DNA from: Alopecurus myosuroides
Lineage: Eukaryota > Streptophyta > Magnoliopsida > Poales > Poaceae
NCBI GenBank assembly: GCA_028641055.1
Contig: CM054061.1
Span: 113,654,019 to 113,718,018, forward strand
Reading direction: 5' to 3'
DNA: 64,000 bases
The translations under genes were made by a program, and so were the position numbers. A model generated the notes under the pieces. The model was not told the origin of the DNA. It was given only the letters and a program-made list of their open reading frames with translations, and ran no database searches. Shown piece by piece: positions 35,183 through 46,635 of this stretch. Every line of letters starts with the position of its first letter. Positions within the stretch are counted from its first letter, which is position 1.

Positions 35183-37185
35183 TGTCACACCCCACTTTTT
35201 GAAAACCAACAAAATACGGTTATTGGAGAGTAAAAAATTAGGGCCAACAATTTTTTTTTGAAATGCTTAACTATTAATTTTGTTTCACCTCTCTTTGCCT
35301 TGTTTGACCTTGATTGTTTGTGTTTGATCAAAACCAAAATAAAATGGTTACATAAATAACAAGCTTTGAGCCGAACATCTTGTACAAAATCCTCCTGTCA
35401 TGGATTGGCTTGATCACTAGCTTTCTTTAACACTTGAGGAAAACCCCCAAGGATTTAAATTGAAGAACTCTCTTGCTTGAGTGTACTTGTTAAGTCTTGT
35501 TATTATGTGCTTATGGTGTGACCTTATCTTGTTTTTGACTCGAAGTGTTTATATCTGTTTGTGGAAGATTGTGAGTTGTTTTAAATGAATGAGATCTACA
35601 AATAACAATATCAGGTATGAATAGCATGTTATATCATATTTCCATCTCATCTCGTGTTCTCTTTAACTTCTCTATTTTGGCCTCCTGCCATAATGAAAAA
35701 AAATCTTGACCTTTGACTAATGTACCATCATGGATATAATGGTACATATCTTTAAGTCATATCCAAGTGTTTGGATTGGATATTAAACCCATTCACATTT
35801 TCTTCCAAAGCCCTCTTGAGGTCATTCCAACAATAAGGATCATATCCTTGTTATCACGATGCCTTTTTGGCAGTCTTCCTAAAAATCACTCCTATCTATC
35901 TGGAGCTCCATCAACATTCCCTTGTCATCTTCATGACTTATACATCATATCCATGTGGTCCATTTATCTTTCCATGACCATGTGATTATTCTTTTCTTAG
36001 GGTTTTGGCCCATTAAATAAACTCCTGTTTTCACCCTTTTACACTTGGTACCTCAATTTTTTTTTCAAAGGAGTTATTTATTAAAAATCACCTTTCAGAC
36101 CTATATTAGATACCCTCTAATCCCAACTCAAAAAATACTTGATTTATAAACATTTTCCTATTTATTAAATGTTATTTACCAAAAGGCCAGAAATGGACTT
36201 TTAATGATTTTGTTAAGAAAAGTATTTCTAAAAATTATGGGGAAGCTCCCCAACATTCAAAAACATTTGCTTCTCATTTTCAAATTTTTGAATAAACATT
36301 CAAAAATAGTTTCAACACTTTTTGAATTGTCAACATTTTGTGAAACAAATATTTTCAGAAAATTAGGGGACCACCACCCCTAGACTCATTTTTTTATTAT
36401 CTATCTATTAAAAAAGTTTTCAAGCATATCTTCTATTCAAAATTATGGAGAAAACATCCAAAAACATAAACAGCAATATTTGGAGTTTTTAAAGAAAACA
36501 ATTTAAGAAAAATAGGAGACCACCACTCCCATACTCCAATTTTCATTTCCTACCTCCTAGACATATTTTCATGCATGTGTTTTGTTCAAGAATTTGGAGA
36601 AAACAATCACAAACACCTTCTGGCCAAATTCTAAAGAGACCCTTAGGTGGATGGTTCTCACTCCATTTTATCTCTTTTGGCTTTCTAGAGTGCCTAGTCA
36701 TCTGGCCCCACCCCCTAGACATCATTAGACAACCTTGCACTGCTCACATACCTCTCCCACATCTCCTTCATGGCATGAACAGCCACCATGGCATGGACTG
36801 ACAAGCCATACCACCTCCCCCATGCCGTGTTGCCCCTATCCTTATCTTCTGGAGTCCCTAGCTCCCCACGAGCTCATCCATGCCGGCCATCCCTCCCTGG
36901 GCCCCTCCTTCCCCCTCTATTTCTTGTCAAACACTTGCGGGTGCAGAGAGAGAGAGAACCCACACCCCCACCTCCCTAGACCTCCTCTCCCTCAACCCTT
37001 CTGGCATTCGCACCACCTCACCACCGCAAACGCCCCAAAAAAGGTCCCTCCTGCCCTTGCCTCCCCGAGCTTGCGCGCCATGGTCGCCTTGGACCTTGTC
37101 CGTCGAGATCAGCCGCTAGAAAGATCAGAGTCACCCCTCTGCTCACTGTCATGTCTTACAGCCCCATCTTCTTCCTAATTGCACC

Positions 37186-37676
37186 TGTCGAATCTCTGAC
37201 TCTACAAATCCCTTAGGTGACCCTATCGGGTTTCGACTAGGAGAAGTCATGAGAGCTGGTGAAATCGTCGGCTAGACAGGGGGCGAGATTTACCCAGGTT
37301 CGGGGCCCTCGTAGAGGTAAAACCCTTACTCCTGCCTCTTGTCGATCTGTATTGAAGATTAGATCGGTTACAATGGTGTGCTCGAGTCGAGAGTAGGTCT
37401 CGAGTTCAAGGCTTTTAGGTCGTGCGGTAATTGCTTGGTCCTCTCCTGGGGGCTCTCCTGGCATTATATAGATGGCCAGGTCTCGAGTTCTACCCGGAGA
37501 GGACTCGAACTCTAGCTAGGTCGGTTACAAGTTTCCTAGCTTAATCCGCAAGTCATTGCGGGTGGGCTTCACGTGGGCCTTCTGGAGTACTCCAAGGGCG
37601 CCTCTCCTTGGGCCTTGGCCTTGGGCCTGAGAGGGGGTGTCCTTACCCGCAGGGTCCAGGGTCCATATCTTCGTCA
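37186..37676 (-). repeat. 3' LTR of element A
   Basis: 491 bp. In plus orientation it runs TGTCGAATCTC to ATCTTCGTCA. It matches 49494-49984 except for six substitutions. Confidence 0.93.
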
Positions 37677-37688
37677 ATAGCCCCCGAG
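37677..37688 (-). other. Polypurine tract of element A
   Basis: CTCGGGGGCTAT on the minus strand directly abuts the 3' LTR. This is the characteristic Tat-lineage plus-strand priming sequence. Confidence 0.8.
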
Positions 37689-38780
37689 CGTCTGCTCGAT
37701 TGAGATTTTTCCAGTCGAGTAGACGGTCAAACCTTTCTTGATCTTCGTTTGGAGGACCAGCTCGACTGTTATTGTTTTCTAAAGGGTGTGTTCCCTGTAT
37801 CATGAGTCATCATGCTCGCGTATCGAGCAACACTACTGCCTGTTTTATACGGCTTTTTTCACAGAAGGATGTGGCACAGTAGCTTGGCTCTCCCGAAAGA
37901 TCAGGGCCAATTAATTGCGACTAGGGCAAAAACATTCCTGGCCTACTCAGATTCGAGACCTCCGACTCGAATCCGATGAGGTGATTGTTGCGACTGGGCC
38001 GTTGTGGACTTATCGAGTCGAACTTAACCTATGGGGGTACCCGGCGCGTCCGCTAGGATTTTTCTTCGTGTTGTTGACACGGAATTATACCGGAGGACGC
38101 AGCTTTCGAGTGCGATTCCAGGCCCAAAAGAGAGATCTTTTTGGGTCTTACCTTCATATTCGAAGAATATGGCATCCGGATGTGCCTAGTCGGTTGAACA
38201 ATCCAGGTTTTTATGATGTAAAATTATCATGTGTAGAAGAGGTAGGCTCTTCCTACCCGATCGATTTGTTTGAGTTCCACACGAAAAGAAATTTCGTGTC
38301 GGAAGAGAAATTAAGTCCATATGAAAGAGTTTTCATGCTTGGAGCGTTGTGCCCATACGAAAGAGTTTTCGTGTACGGGGTATTTTTCTCTTGTTCGAAG
38401 AGGTTTTGCTTCATGAGTTGTTCAGAAAAAAGTTGCCTTTATTCGAAGGAAATGTTGTTCGTACGAAGATATTTTCGCGTTTGAACTTCCAATCGAGAGA
38501 TCTTGATTTTGAATGATGTATGCCATGACGTCATGGCGCACTCCTCTTCTCCCGATGGGACGTGACAGAGTGGCAGCAGATGGTGGCCCACCTGGTCAGC
38601 TTTTTGACCGGGAAACGAGACGTCGTTCCCGGTTTTTACGCGAGACGCGCAGTAAATGCGCACGATCTTCTGTTAAGATCGTGGCACGAAACAGCGCTGG
38701 CCGCCGCTTCGTTTCATCCTCACGCGTGGCGGCCGTGATAAGCGCCACGTAGCGCATCGTACGGCTGAGATCGTCTCGCT
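37689..38780. other. Spacer between 3' LTR and antisense gene of element A, with short inverted repeats
   Basis: No coding domain is recognised; the open frame 37915-38484 plus has no homologue I know. Short palindromes lie at 38279-38299 (ACACGAAA...TTTCGTGT), 38321-38336 (ATGAAA...TTTCAT) and 38357-38372 (ACGAAA...TTTCGT). The ACGT-core motif GCGCCACGT is at 38741-38749, and another copy of the motif stands upstream of the antisense gene of element B (27363-27371). Confidence 0.5.
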
Positions 38781-38783
38781 CCG

Positions 38784-38792
38784 TGTATAAGT
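38784..38792 (+). promoter_or_regulatory. Candidate TATA box of the antisense gene
   Basis: GTATAAGTA lies 103 bp upstream of the ATG at 38895. Upstream are several ACGT/CACGC motifs. This fits the gene having its own plus-strand promoter, as reported for the equivalent gene of maize Grande. Confidence 0.5.
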
Positions 38793-38894
38793 ACGGGTCT
38801 TAGCGCTACGGTGAAATTTTCCCAGCTCCTTGCCTTCATCTTCTTCCTCGCGCCCATCTCCTTCTTCCTCGCGCTCGAGCTCGTGCTGCAAGCA

Positions 38895-41800
38895 ATGGCT
38901 GGCGGAAAAAGGCGTGGTGATGTCACTTCCGCGTCCAGGGAACCCTCTGCGCATCCCGCGCCCCGCGCCGGCGACTGGCGCTCCCCCAACACCACTGCGA
39001 AAAGCATCAGGGAGATGCAGCGGGAGGGATTGCTGCCGGCGGAGACGGAGAAGCGGGTTCGCCTCGGAAAAAAGGAAGAGGTATCTAACCCACAATCGAA
39101 CGAGCGCGTGGTCTTTGTTGACCACGTGTCTCGGGGTCTCTCCTTTCCTCTCCACCCTTTCCTCCTCGGGTTGCTGTATGTCTATGGCATACAGCTTCAC
39201 GATCTTCCTCCGAACGCGGTGCAGCACATATCGTGCTTCATCGTGTTCTCCGAGTGCTTTCTCGGCATTCGCCCGCACTGGGCGCTTTGGAAGGCGCTCT
39301 TCAAAGTCCGGATCTTCCGCGAGAGATCGCGGGTGGAATCTGAGCCCGGCGAACCACTTCGTACGGGCGGCTTCGGGATCCAAGCTCGACAGGAAGGCAT
39401 CTACTTCAACATGCATTTTGTCGACTCTGCCCAAAGCTGGCGGAAGAGGTGGTTCTACGTCATCGACAACAGCTCGGGTGCGATCGTGGAGTTCCACCCG
39501 TTCGCTGTTCTGACAAGGCGAAAGTCCTGGGGGCACAGGATGTCAGCCGAGGAGAATCAGACCGTCGCGCCCTTACTCGCAAGAGTAGCTGCTCTCCGGG
39601 ATCAGACTGCGGGAGTCGTGCTCAATGGGATGCATTTAGCGAGCATCTTCTTGAAGCGCAGGATCCAGCCTCTTCAGCAAAGGCCCTCCGCTATGTGGGA
39701 GTATCAAGGCTCAGAGGACCCCAGCCGAGTAAGCCGCGACGAACTTTCGAATGTGGAATTCGAGAAGAAAATCGCAGGTATCACTCGACTGAAGGTGGGG
39801 GGAAAATTCCCCGATTGTTCAGTTGAAGCCTTTGCCGCTTCAAATCCTCCTCCAGCCGAGGTTAGTTTCTTGATTCTTGTCTTTGAGTTTTTCCCTTTTT
39901 GTTCTGAGTCCTAGCCGATAAGTTTGTTCTCGTCTTCTCTGTCTTTGTAGAGCTTGGCTATGGCAGATTGCTACCCGCCAATTACGGGAGAGGAGGCTTC
40001 AGAGCTACCGTCGAGTCACCAGGATGGTGCGGTTGACACCAGTGTTGCCAACGCTTCGTCGAGTACTGAGCGTGAGTCTTCGGATGACACGGAAGACTCG
40101 AATGGTGTCCCCCCCCAAACGTCGTCGGGTGGATAATGACGAGGCTACTTCCAAGGATAATTCCTTGGGAGCATCGCCCAGTCAGGCCCCCGTCCTTGTG
40201 ACTCCACTTCGTTCACTCGCCCCTTCGCCTTCGTTTCCAGTGATGAACACCGCTTGGAACGCGGACTTGTTGGATGAGGACGAAGATGACGAGTAAGCCT
40301 TTTTCCTTGTTCGTGGTCGAACATTCTTGAGCTTTCATCCTGATGCTTTTATCTTTTGTTGCAGACTGCAGACTATTAGTCCTCGCAGGTACGCTTCTTC
40401 CATTCCTCCTGAAAAGAGGAACAAGGCAAAGGACGCGGGTGAAACTCCCACTGCGGGTACCATCCAAAACTCTCCCAGAGCAGCCCCCGAAGCTGCGACT
40501 GCGGAACGTGAAGCCCCCAGCTTTGCCGCCAGGACTTCAACTTCTAAGGAGGTGACAGACAACTCCGCGAATCCGCTCTTTCGCGCCACCGGCCAGGTAA
40601 AACTTCGTCTTCTGTCTTCAAATTTTTATCGGGTGCACGACAGTGCTCCCGATGGGAGTAGCCCCCGAGGCTGTAGTCGACCGCATGTGGTTGGCTACAG
40701 GCTCAAAGTCTGGTTTACTTCTTCTTCACGATTCCATTTTTATCGAGTGCACGGTAGTGCTCCCGATGGGAGTAGCCCCCGAGGCTGTAGTCGATTGTAA
40801 ATAATCGGGTACATACTCCAATTTAATCCTTTTAACTCTTCCGTCTTCGTGCTTTTGCAGTCGCTTATTGATTCTCTTGCGGCGATTGGTCGCCGCGTCG
40901 TTCTCGCCGAGTCGGATTGCGAGTCACTTCGAACGGACCGTAGCCGACTTCAAACTGAAAACGACCTTCTCAAGGGTAAGTTTTGTCATCTCCCTGTCTT
41001 CAGTATTCCGTGCATTCTTGATTTTTGATAAGCATCTCTTGCAGCTCGACTTGAATTTTTGGAATCCGAAAAGGTCAAACTCTCTGAGCAGGTAACTGCT
41101 CGGGAGGCTGACCTGACGGCCACTCGACAAGAGATGGAGGCTTCCCGCATGCAATCGGAAGATTTTAGTCGACAGCTTGCGGATGCGCGGAAGGCCTTGA
41201 AGGAATTAGAGGAAGCTGGCAGTAAGGCCGATAACGACGTTGTCGGGTTCCTCCGTCCCCTCGCTGAGCGTTTCACGGGTAAGTGCTTTAGATTTTTGCG
41301 ACTTTGATCCTTCATTTTTCTGAACTTTGCTAAGTATTATTTTCTTCTTTGTAGGTCTTCTGGATGTTCCTCTAGAGATCCATGGACTCCAGCGGGTAGA
41401 TGTGGTAACCGACACACTTGCCCAGCTTAAAAGGCACGCTGATGGAGTTTTCTCCTTGATTAGTGATGCTACTCAAGTGCTGGTGCAACTGCATGGTCGC
41501 CTCATCGCCAACGCCACTCCTGCACCCGCGCTAGATGATCTGTTGAAGGTCTTCTCAAAAGGCAAACTTCTGGATGCCTTCGCGGTCGCTCAGTCGGAGC
41601 CCGGTGCGAAGACCGCGATCCAATTTGCTTTGGCGCACGGAGTCGAAGGTTTGGAAGAGGCCTACTCATCTCTTCCGGTCGACCCCTCCACGGGCAAAAA
41701 GGTACGGCTCTCTCATTTTGGCGAGCAAGCCGCTATTCTTGCTCGGAAGCTGTCTGAGATTTTTGCTCGACTGCGAGGAGGGGCGACTACCGCTAGCGGA

Positions 41801-42835
41801 GCACCAATGTAGCCTCATAGTTTTTCTTTTTTCTTCCTTGAATGTAATGAACCTTGGGATGTATTCCCGTACTTTTGTTGTCTTTAATTGAAGAATTCGT
41901 CTTGCAATTTATTCCCCTTGTTTGTGCGTTGGCTCCCGATGGGAGTAGCCCCCGAGCGTTTGTCAGATGTGCGACTAGAAATGACTCGAGTAGGGCGTCT
42001 TACTTCTTTCGTTGTATTCTTCCAGCCTACTGGGTTTGCCGCGGAAACTTCGGGTGGACGTGGTACTCCAGTAAATCCACTTGTTGCCGCTGTTGGTACT
42101 TTTACGGGCCTTCGTGATAAGGTCCAGGAGGGTGAGCGCAAGCTAAAAGCTATGCGCGGGATAGCCGATGTGGCGAAGTCCAAGCAGAAGTTGGCGGCTG
42201 AACGCGAACAATTTCTGATGGATGAGTTGGTTGTAGTCGCAAGGGATTTGCTTTGTAAGTAGTGCAGTCCCCGTGCCTTTTTCTTCCTCGTTTCCTTAGC
42301 TGACTGAGTATGTTTTTGCTCTTCAGTCGTTAATCCGGATGACAGGGAAGAAAAGCAGTGGGTAGAAAACCACATCCTTCAAGAGGCTAGCAGCTCAAAA
42401 CCTCATGCAAACAATTTTTGGTCTGATCGCAGTCGAGGTTTTATGATGGCCACCTTGAAATTCCGAGTCCTCCAGGCGAGAATTCTCGTGAGTTCTTTTC
42501 ACGAGATCTTGGTTGCGATGAACGCTGCATTTTACCCACTCGAAAAAGGTCCCGAAGACTGGAGCTATCTTCTCAGGTTGTTTGGACGTGAAGGAGAAGT
42601 TCGCGCGTGTGTGCGCAATCAGATGACGTGCGGCGCGGTTGTAGCTCTCTCTTTTGTCCGAATATGGCATCCTGAGATAGACGTTAACTCTGTTGCTCGG
42701 CGCCCAGATTATGCAATCGAGGATATTTCGCCGTACTATGATGATGTACGTCCTGCAGCGGAGAAAATTATCCGATTGACCTCTGAAGAGGTAGATAGAG
42801 TTTTAGCGACTGAGAATGCTCAGCGCTTTGATTGA
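38895..42835 (+). CDS. Antisense accessory gene of element A, eight exons, Transposase_28-like domain
   Basis: Proposed exons are 38895-39860, 39951-40292, 40365-40596, 40861-40975, 41045-41278, 41355-41701, 42026-42254 and 42327-42835. All introns are GT...AG and all phases agree. The reading frame would encode about 990 residues if one extra C in the C8 run near 40110-40117 is discounted. If the sixth donor is not used, exon 6 ends at a stop (41810-41812), giving about 781 residues. ATG 38895 has good context (GCAATGGC); the frame is open further upstream but has no ATG. Exon 1 (residues about 60-200) carries the 'putative gypsy type transposon' domain: LHPFLLGLLYVYGIQLHDLP, then IRPHWALWKALF. 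Exon 2 carries a nuclear-localisation-like PPKRRRV. Exons 4-5 look coiled-coil. Its function is unknown. It runs opposite to gag-pol and converges with integrase. Confidence 0.72.
40110..40117 (+). other. Frame break in a C8 run, exon 2 of the antisense gene
   Basis: The frame entering exon 2 from exon 1 meets a stop at 40134. The frame that carries PPKRRRV and leaves in phase with exon 3 is shifted by +1, and the shift falls in the run of eight C. One base too many, real or from sequencing, explains it. Confidence 0.6.
40623..40800 (+). repeat. Intron-3 tandem duplication, period 114 bp
   Basis: TTTTTATCG(G/A)GTGCACG starts at 40623 and again at 40737. Each copy contains the palindrome CTCCCGATGGGAG followed by TAGCCCCCGAGGCTGTAG (40646-40669 and 40760-40783). 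A third palindrome-plus-tract copy is at 41933-41956 in the intron after exon 6, and a single GTAGCCCCCGTG is at 42941-42952. TAGCCCCCGAG is the complement of the element's polypurine tract. Confidence 0.75.
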
Positions 42836-43116
42836 TTGTCGGATGTAAATATCCTGTAATCTGTTTATAGTTTGTAAAAACTGTTGTAAGGTGTACAACC
42901 TTGTTTGTATGATGTTTTTCTGTGATGCTTAGTTGTAGGTGTAGCCCCCGTGTGTTTTATGGGGTGTGTACCTGTAACTTTTAGCATGTAAAGAACGAGA
43001 AGCTTCGAGTGAATATGATGAAGGAATCATGTCTTTATTGCAATGACTGAGAAGCCATGTATTCGAGCTACAGGACTGGCTAGTATAGCCTTATTTTGTT
43101 GCGATAACAAGCAAAC
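42836..43116. other. Convergent spacer between antisense gene and integrase
   Basis: 281 bp holding the 3' ends of two converging transcription units. TTGTAAAAAC (42873-42882) and related AT-rich motifs could serve polyadenylation. No gene is present. Confidence 0.4.
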
Positions 43117-44349
43117 CTATGGATAAAATTTGCGGAGGTGTGCGATGTTCCACGGATTGGAATAGATCCCTCCGGTCGACGGATTCTTTAGCCTGTAGGC
43201 TCCACCTGGGATGACTTCGTGTATGATGAAGGGTCCTTCCCAAGGTGGTTCGAGCTTGTGTCCTTCCTTCTGTTTGAGCCGCAGCACCAGGTCCCCAACC
43301 GCGAATGCTCTGTGGCGTATGCGGCGACTATGATAGTTGCGCAAGGATTGCTGATATACTGCGGATCTTGCGAGTGCGATGTCACGCATTTCGTCGAGTG
43401 CATCCATATCTTCTGCGAGCGCCCTGTTGGAAGTTTCTTCGCTGTAGGCTACAACTCGTGGGGCGCTGAATCGAACGTCCTCGGGAAGGACTGCTTCTGC
43501 CCCGTATACCATGAAGAATGGCGTGTACTTCGTCGATCGATTAGGAGTGGTGCGTAGGCTCCAAAGTACGGAGGGTAGCTCTTCTGCCCAATGTCCTGCA
43601 GCGGGGTGTAGACGATCGAGTAATCGCTTCTTGATGCCAGCCGAAACTAAGCCGTTGGATCTTTCGACTTGTCCGTTCGTTTGCGGGTGAGCAACTGAAG
43701 CAAACTTGAAATTGATGTCTTTTTCCTCGCAGAACTGTTGCGTTTCCTTTGCTGTGAAGTTTGTACCATTGTCTGTAATGATGTCATGTGGCACACCAAA
43801 TCTGCATACAATGGAGTCGAGGAACTTGACGGCGCATTGGGCGCTAGCCGAAGTTACAGGCGTAGCTTCGATCCATTTGGTAAATTTGTCGACTGCGACC
43901 AGCAAGTGTGTGTATCCACCTGGTGTGGACTTGCGTAGTGGTCCAACCATGTCTAGCCCCCATTGTGCAAAGGGCCAGGCTATTGGTATCATGTGCAATT
44001 CTGTGGCAGGTGCGTGTGGTCTTGGTGCGAATCGCTGGCACGCGTCGCATCGTTCGACCAGGCTTTTTGCATCGCTGGCTGCTGTTAGCTAGTAAAATCC
44101 TGCTCGAAAAGCTTTTCCCATTATTGTTTTCTAGCTAGCATGATGTCCGCAATCTCCTTGGTGTATGTCCTGGAGTAATTCCTTGCCATCTTCGGGTGCG
44201 ATGCATCGCTGAAGTATTCCCGAGATGCTTTGCTTGTATAATTCTCCATTGACCACTCGAAAGGACTTGCTGCGCCTGAGTATCTGTCGAGCTTCTCGTG
44301 GATCGGCCGGGAGCTGTTTATTGAGCAGGTAGTCGAGAAATTTCTGCGT
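43117..44349 (-). pseudogene. Integrase of element A (catalytic core intact, N-terminal part with stops)
   Basis: The open part, 43998-43117, holds the core with catalytic Asp in GLDMVGP, Asp in ITDNGTNF and Glu in QVERSNG, with 35 residues between the last two (D,D-35-E). The C-terminal region follows (FAVGDLVLRLKQKEGHKLEP, then WEGPF). Upstream in the same frame is the HHCC zinc-binding segment (IHQGDCGHH ... CDACQRF), interrupted by TAG codons at 44133-44131 and 44091-44089. The preceding pol frame ends in TAG at 44352-44350. The first displayed start is not an ATG; this is the C-terminal piece of a polyprotein. Integrase would join element cDNA to the chromosome. Confidence 0.85.
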
Positions 44350-46350
44350 CTAGACTGGCTCGACCAGAAAGACCTGTCGTGATATATTATGAATAAGCTC
44401 GATAAGCGCGACCTGCGGGCTGACCTCTATTTCTGGCGCTGCTGGTGTTTCTTCAGCTTTCTTCAATTTAACCGATCGCTTGACCATCCGTTCGAAGTAT
44501 ATTCCTGGCGGTATGGGTGTGTTCGTGGAACCCATGTTTGCAAGTCTATCTGCTTCTTCGTTGCTGGATCTCGCAATGTGCCTCAGTTTGCACCCTTTAA
44601 AGCTTCCTTCGAGTAGATTGTACATGTCACGATATGCGACCATGTTTTCAGCAATTGCGTCATATTCTTTCATTGTCTGCTGCACTATGAGATTGGAATC
44701 ACCGTAGATCATTAATCGGGTAGCTCCGCAGGCGATTGCCATCTTCATCCCGTGCAGCAGGGCTTCATATTCTGCGTCGTTATTTGATGCTGGATCATCT
44801 CGTGGAAAATCCAATCGCAGGACGTATTGCAGCTTGTCTCCATGAGGAGAAATAAGAACGATTCCGGCTCCTGCTCCTTCGTTTCTCTTGGATCCGTCGA
44901 AGTACATTATCCAATTGCTCGTGTACTCAGGCGGCCCGGGCGTTTGTAGCTCTGTCCATTCGCTGAGGAATTCCACGAGTACTTGAGATTTTACTGCGTT
45001 GCGTCCTGCATAGGTGATGTCCCAGGCGCCCAACTCGATGCTCCATTTTGCTATTCTTCCGGATGCCATAGGGTTGTTCATGATTGTCCCGAGTGACGCA
45101 TCATTAACCACTGTGATGACGTGTTCCTGGAAATAATGCTTGAGCTTTCGGGCCGTGAGAACAACTCCATATGCGAGCTTCTGGTAATGAGGGTATCGTT
45201 GCTTGCATGGCGAGAGGACTTCGCTGATGTAATATACTGGTCGCTGGACTCCGTATGCTTTGCCGTCTTCAGGTCGTTCGACTACGATTGATGTGCTGAT
45301 GACCTGGTTTGTAGCGGCTAAGTATAGGAAAAGTGGCTCTCTTTCTTGCGGTGTTGCAAGGACGCGCCTGCTTTGCAACGATCGCTTCAAGTCTGCGAAC
45401 GCTTGTTTAGCTTCCGGTGTCCACTCGAATTTGTCCGTCTTCTTCAGTAATTTGTAGAAGGGTAACGCTTGCTCTCCCAATCGTGCGATGAACCTGCTTA
45501 GGGCGACTAGTCGTCCTGCGAGCTGCTGGACTCCGCGTAGATTGGTTGGCTCCTTCATAGTCAGGATGGCTTGTATTTTCTCCGGGTTGGCTTCAATGCC
45601 TCTGGCGGATACCAGGTACCCGAGTAGTTTTCCTGCAGGGACGCCGAAAACGCATTTGGTCGGATTGAGCTTAATCCGATATGCATTAAGGGCGTCGAAA
45701 GTTTCTCTGATGTCCTCGAGAAGTGTGTCCTCTACTCGAGTTTTGATGACAATGTTGTCAACGTACACCTGTACATTCTTGCCAATGAGATTGGCGAGGC
45801 ATTTTTGCATGCAGCGCTGATATGTTGCGCCTGCGTTCTTCAGCCCGAAGGGCATTGTCGTGTAGCAGTAGACACCGTGGGGTGTGATGAATGCCGTCTT
45901 CTCTTCGTCTTCCCTTTTCATTCGGATCTGATTATATCCCGAATAGGCGTCCAGGAAGGAGAGGCGTTGGCAGCCTGCCGTAGAATCTACGATCTGGTCA
46001 ATCCGTGGTAAAGGAAAATTGTCCTTGGGGCAGTGCTTATTCAATGACGTGTAGTCGATGCACACCCAAAGGATATCCGTGTTCTTCTTGGGGACCAACA
46101 CCGGGTTTGCTAACCAGGTGGATATCTTGATCTCCCTAATGAAATTTGCGGCTAGCAATCTGTTTACTTCCTCTCCAAGCGCCTTCTACTTGGGTTCTGA
46201 AAATCGTCGAGTCGTCTGTTTGATGGGTTTGGCGTCAGGAAAAACTTCGAGTGAGTGCTCGGCAAACTCCCTGGGTATTCCCGGCATATCTGAGGGCTGC
46301 CAGGCGAAAATCTCCCAGTACTCACGGAGGAGTTTGACGAGCGCGTCTTC
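44350..46350 (-). pseudogene. Reverse transcriptase and two RNase H domains of element A, broken
   Basis: The frame is open from 46185 to the stop at 44352-44350; a TAG at 46188-46186 separates it from the RT approach segment. RT motifs are seen: NPVLVPKK, CIDYTSLNKHCPKDNFPLPR, FLDAYSGYNQI, MPFGLKNAGATYQR. The catalytic motif reads YVDN instead of YVDD (near 45752), so the second metal-binding Asp is lost. Then comes the Gypsy-type RNase H, followed by a second, archaeal-type RNase H with its acids in place (YFDGS, AEYEALL, GDSNLI, NEEADRLANM). Two RNase H domains are a hallmark of Tat elements. No ATG begins this frame; it is part of a polyprotein. As read it cannot copy RNA. Confidence 0.88.
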
Positions 46351-46635
46351 CTATGCTGGCGAGAGGGTTGTTGAAACCATCGCTGTCTTTGTAGAATCCG
46401 TCGGGTGCACTTGATGCTTGCGAGTGTCGCTGTTGGCGCTGAATTCCAGTTCAGGCGCGTTTTTCTTCGTGAGGGGCATAACGGAGTGATCCGTGGTTTT
46501 TGCCAATTCTTGAAGTTCTTCTTGCATCCCGAAAGATTTTGCGATCTCATTAAATTCTATGTCGCACTTGTCTGATTTCTGGAAGTCTCCGTCGATGGTG
46601 ATCACACCGTATTCGCCGGGTAGCTTGAGCTTCAA
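46351..46635 (-). pseudogene. Protease-RT linker of element A between two stops
   Basis: A 94-codon open stretch (starts LKLPGEYGVITIDGDFQ) lies between TAA at 46638-46636 and TAG at 46353-46351, both in the pol frame. LPG followed by GVI is the usual sequence after the Gypsy protease domain. There is no enzymatic motif of its own; it joins protease to RT. Confidence 0.7.

Noticed and set aside
36735..37178. 147-codon plus-strand frame with Met start
   Set aside because: His/Pro/Ser-rich product of the CCACC-rich GC island of the long LTR, and cut by element A at 37186.
38673..39536. 287-codon minus-strand frame
   Set aside because: Shadow of exon 1 of the antisense gene; the plus strand carries the recognisable domain and the splice pattern.
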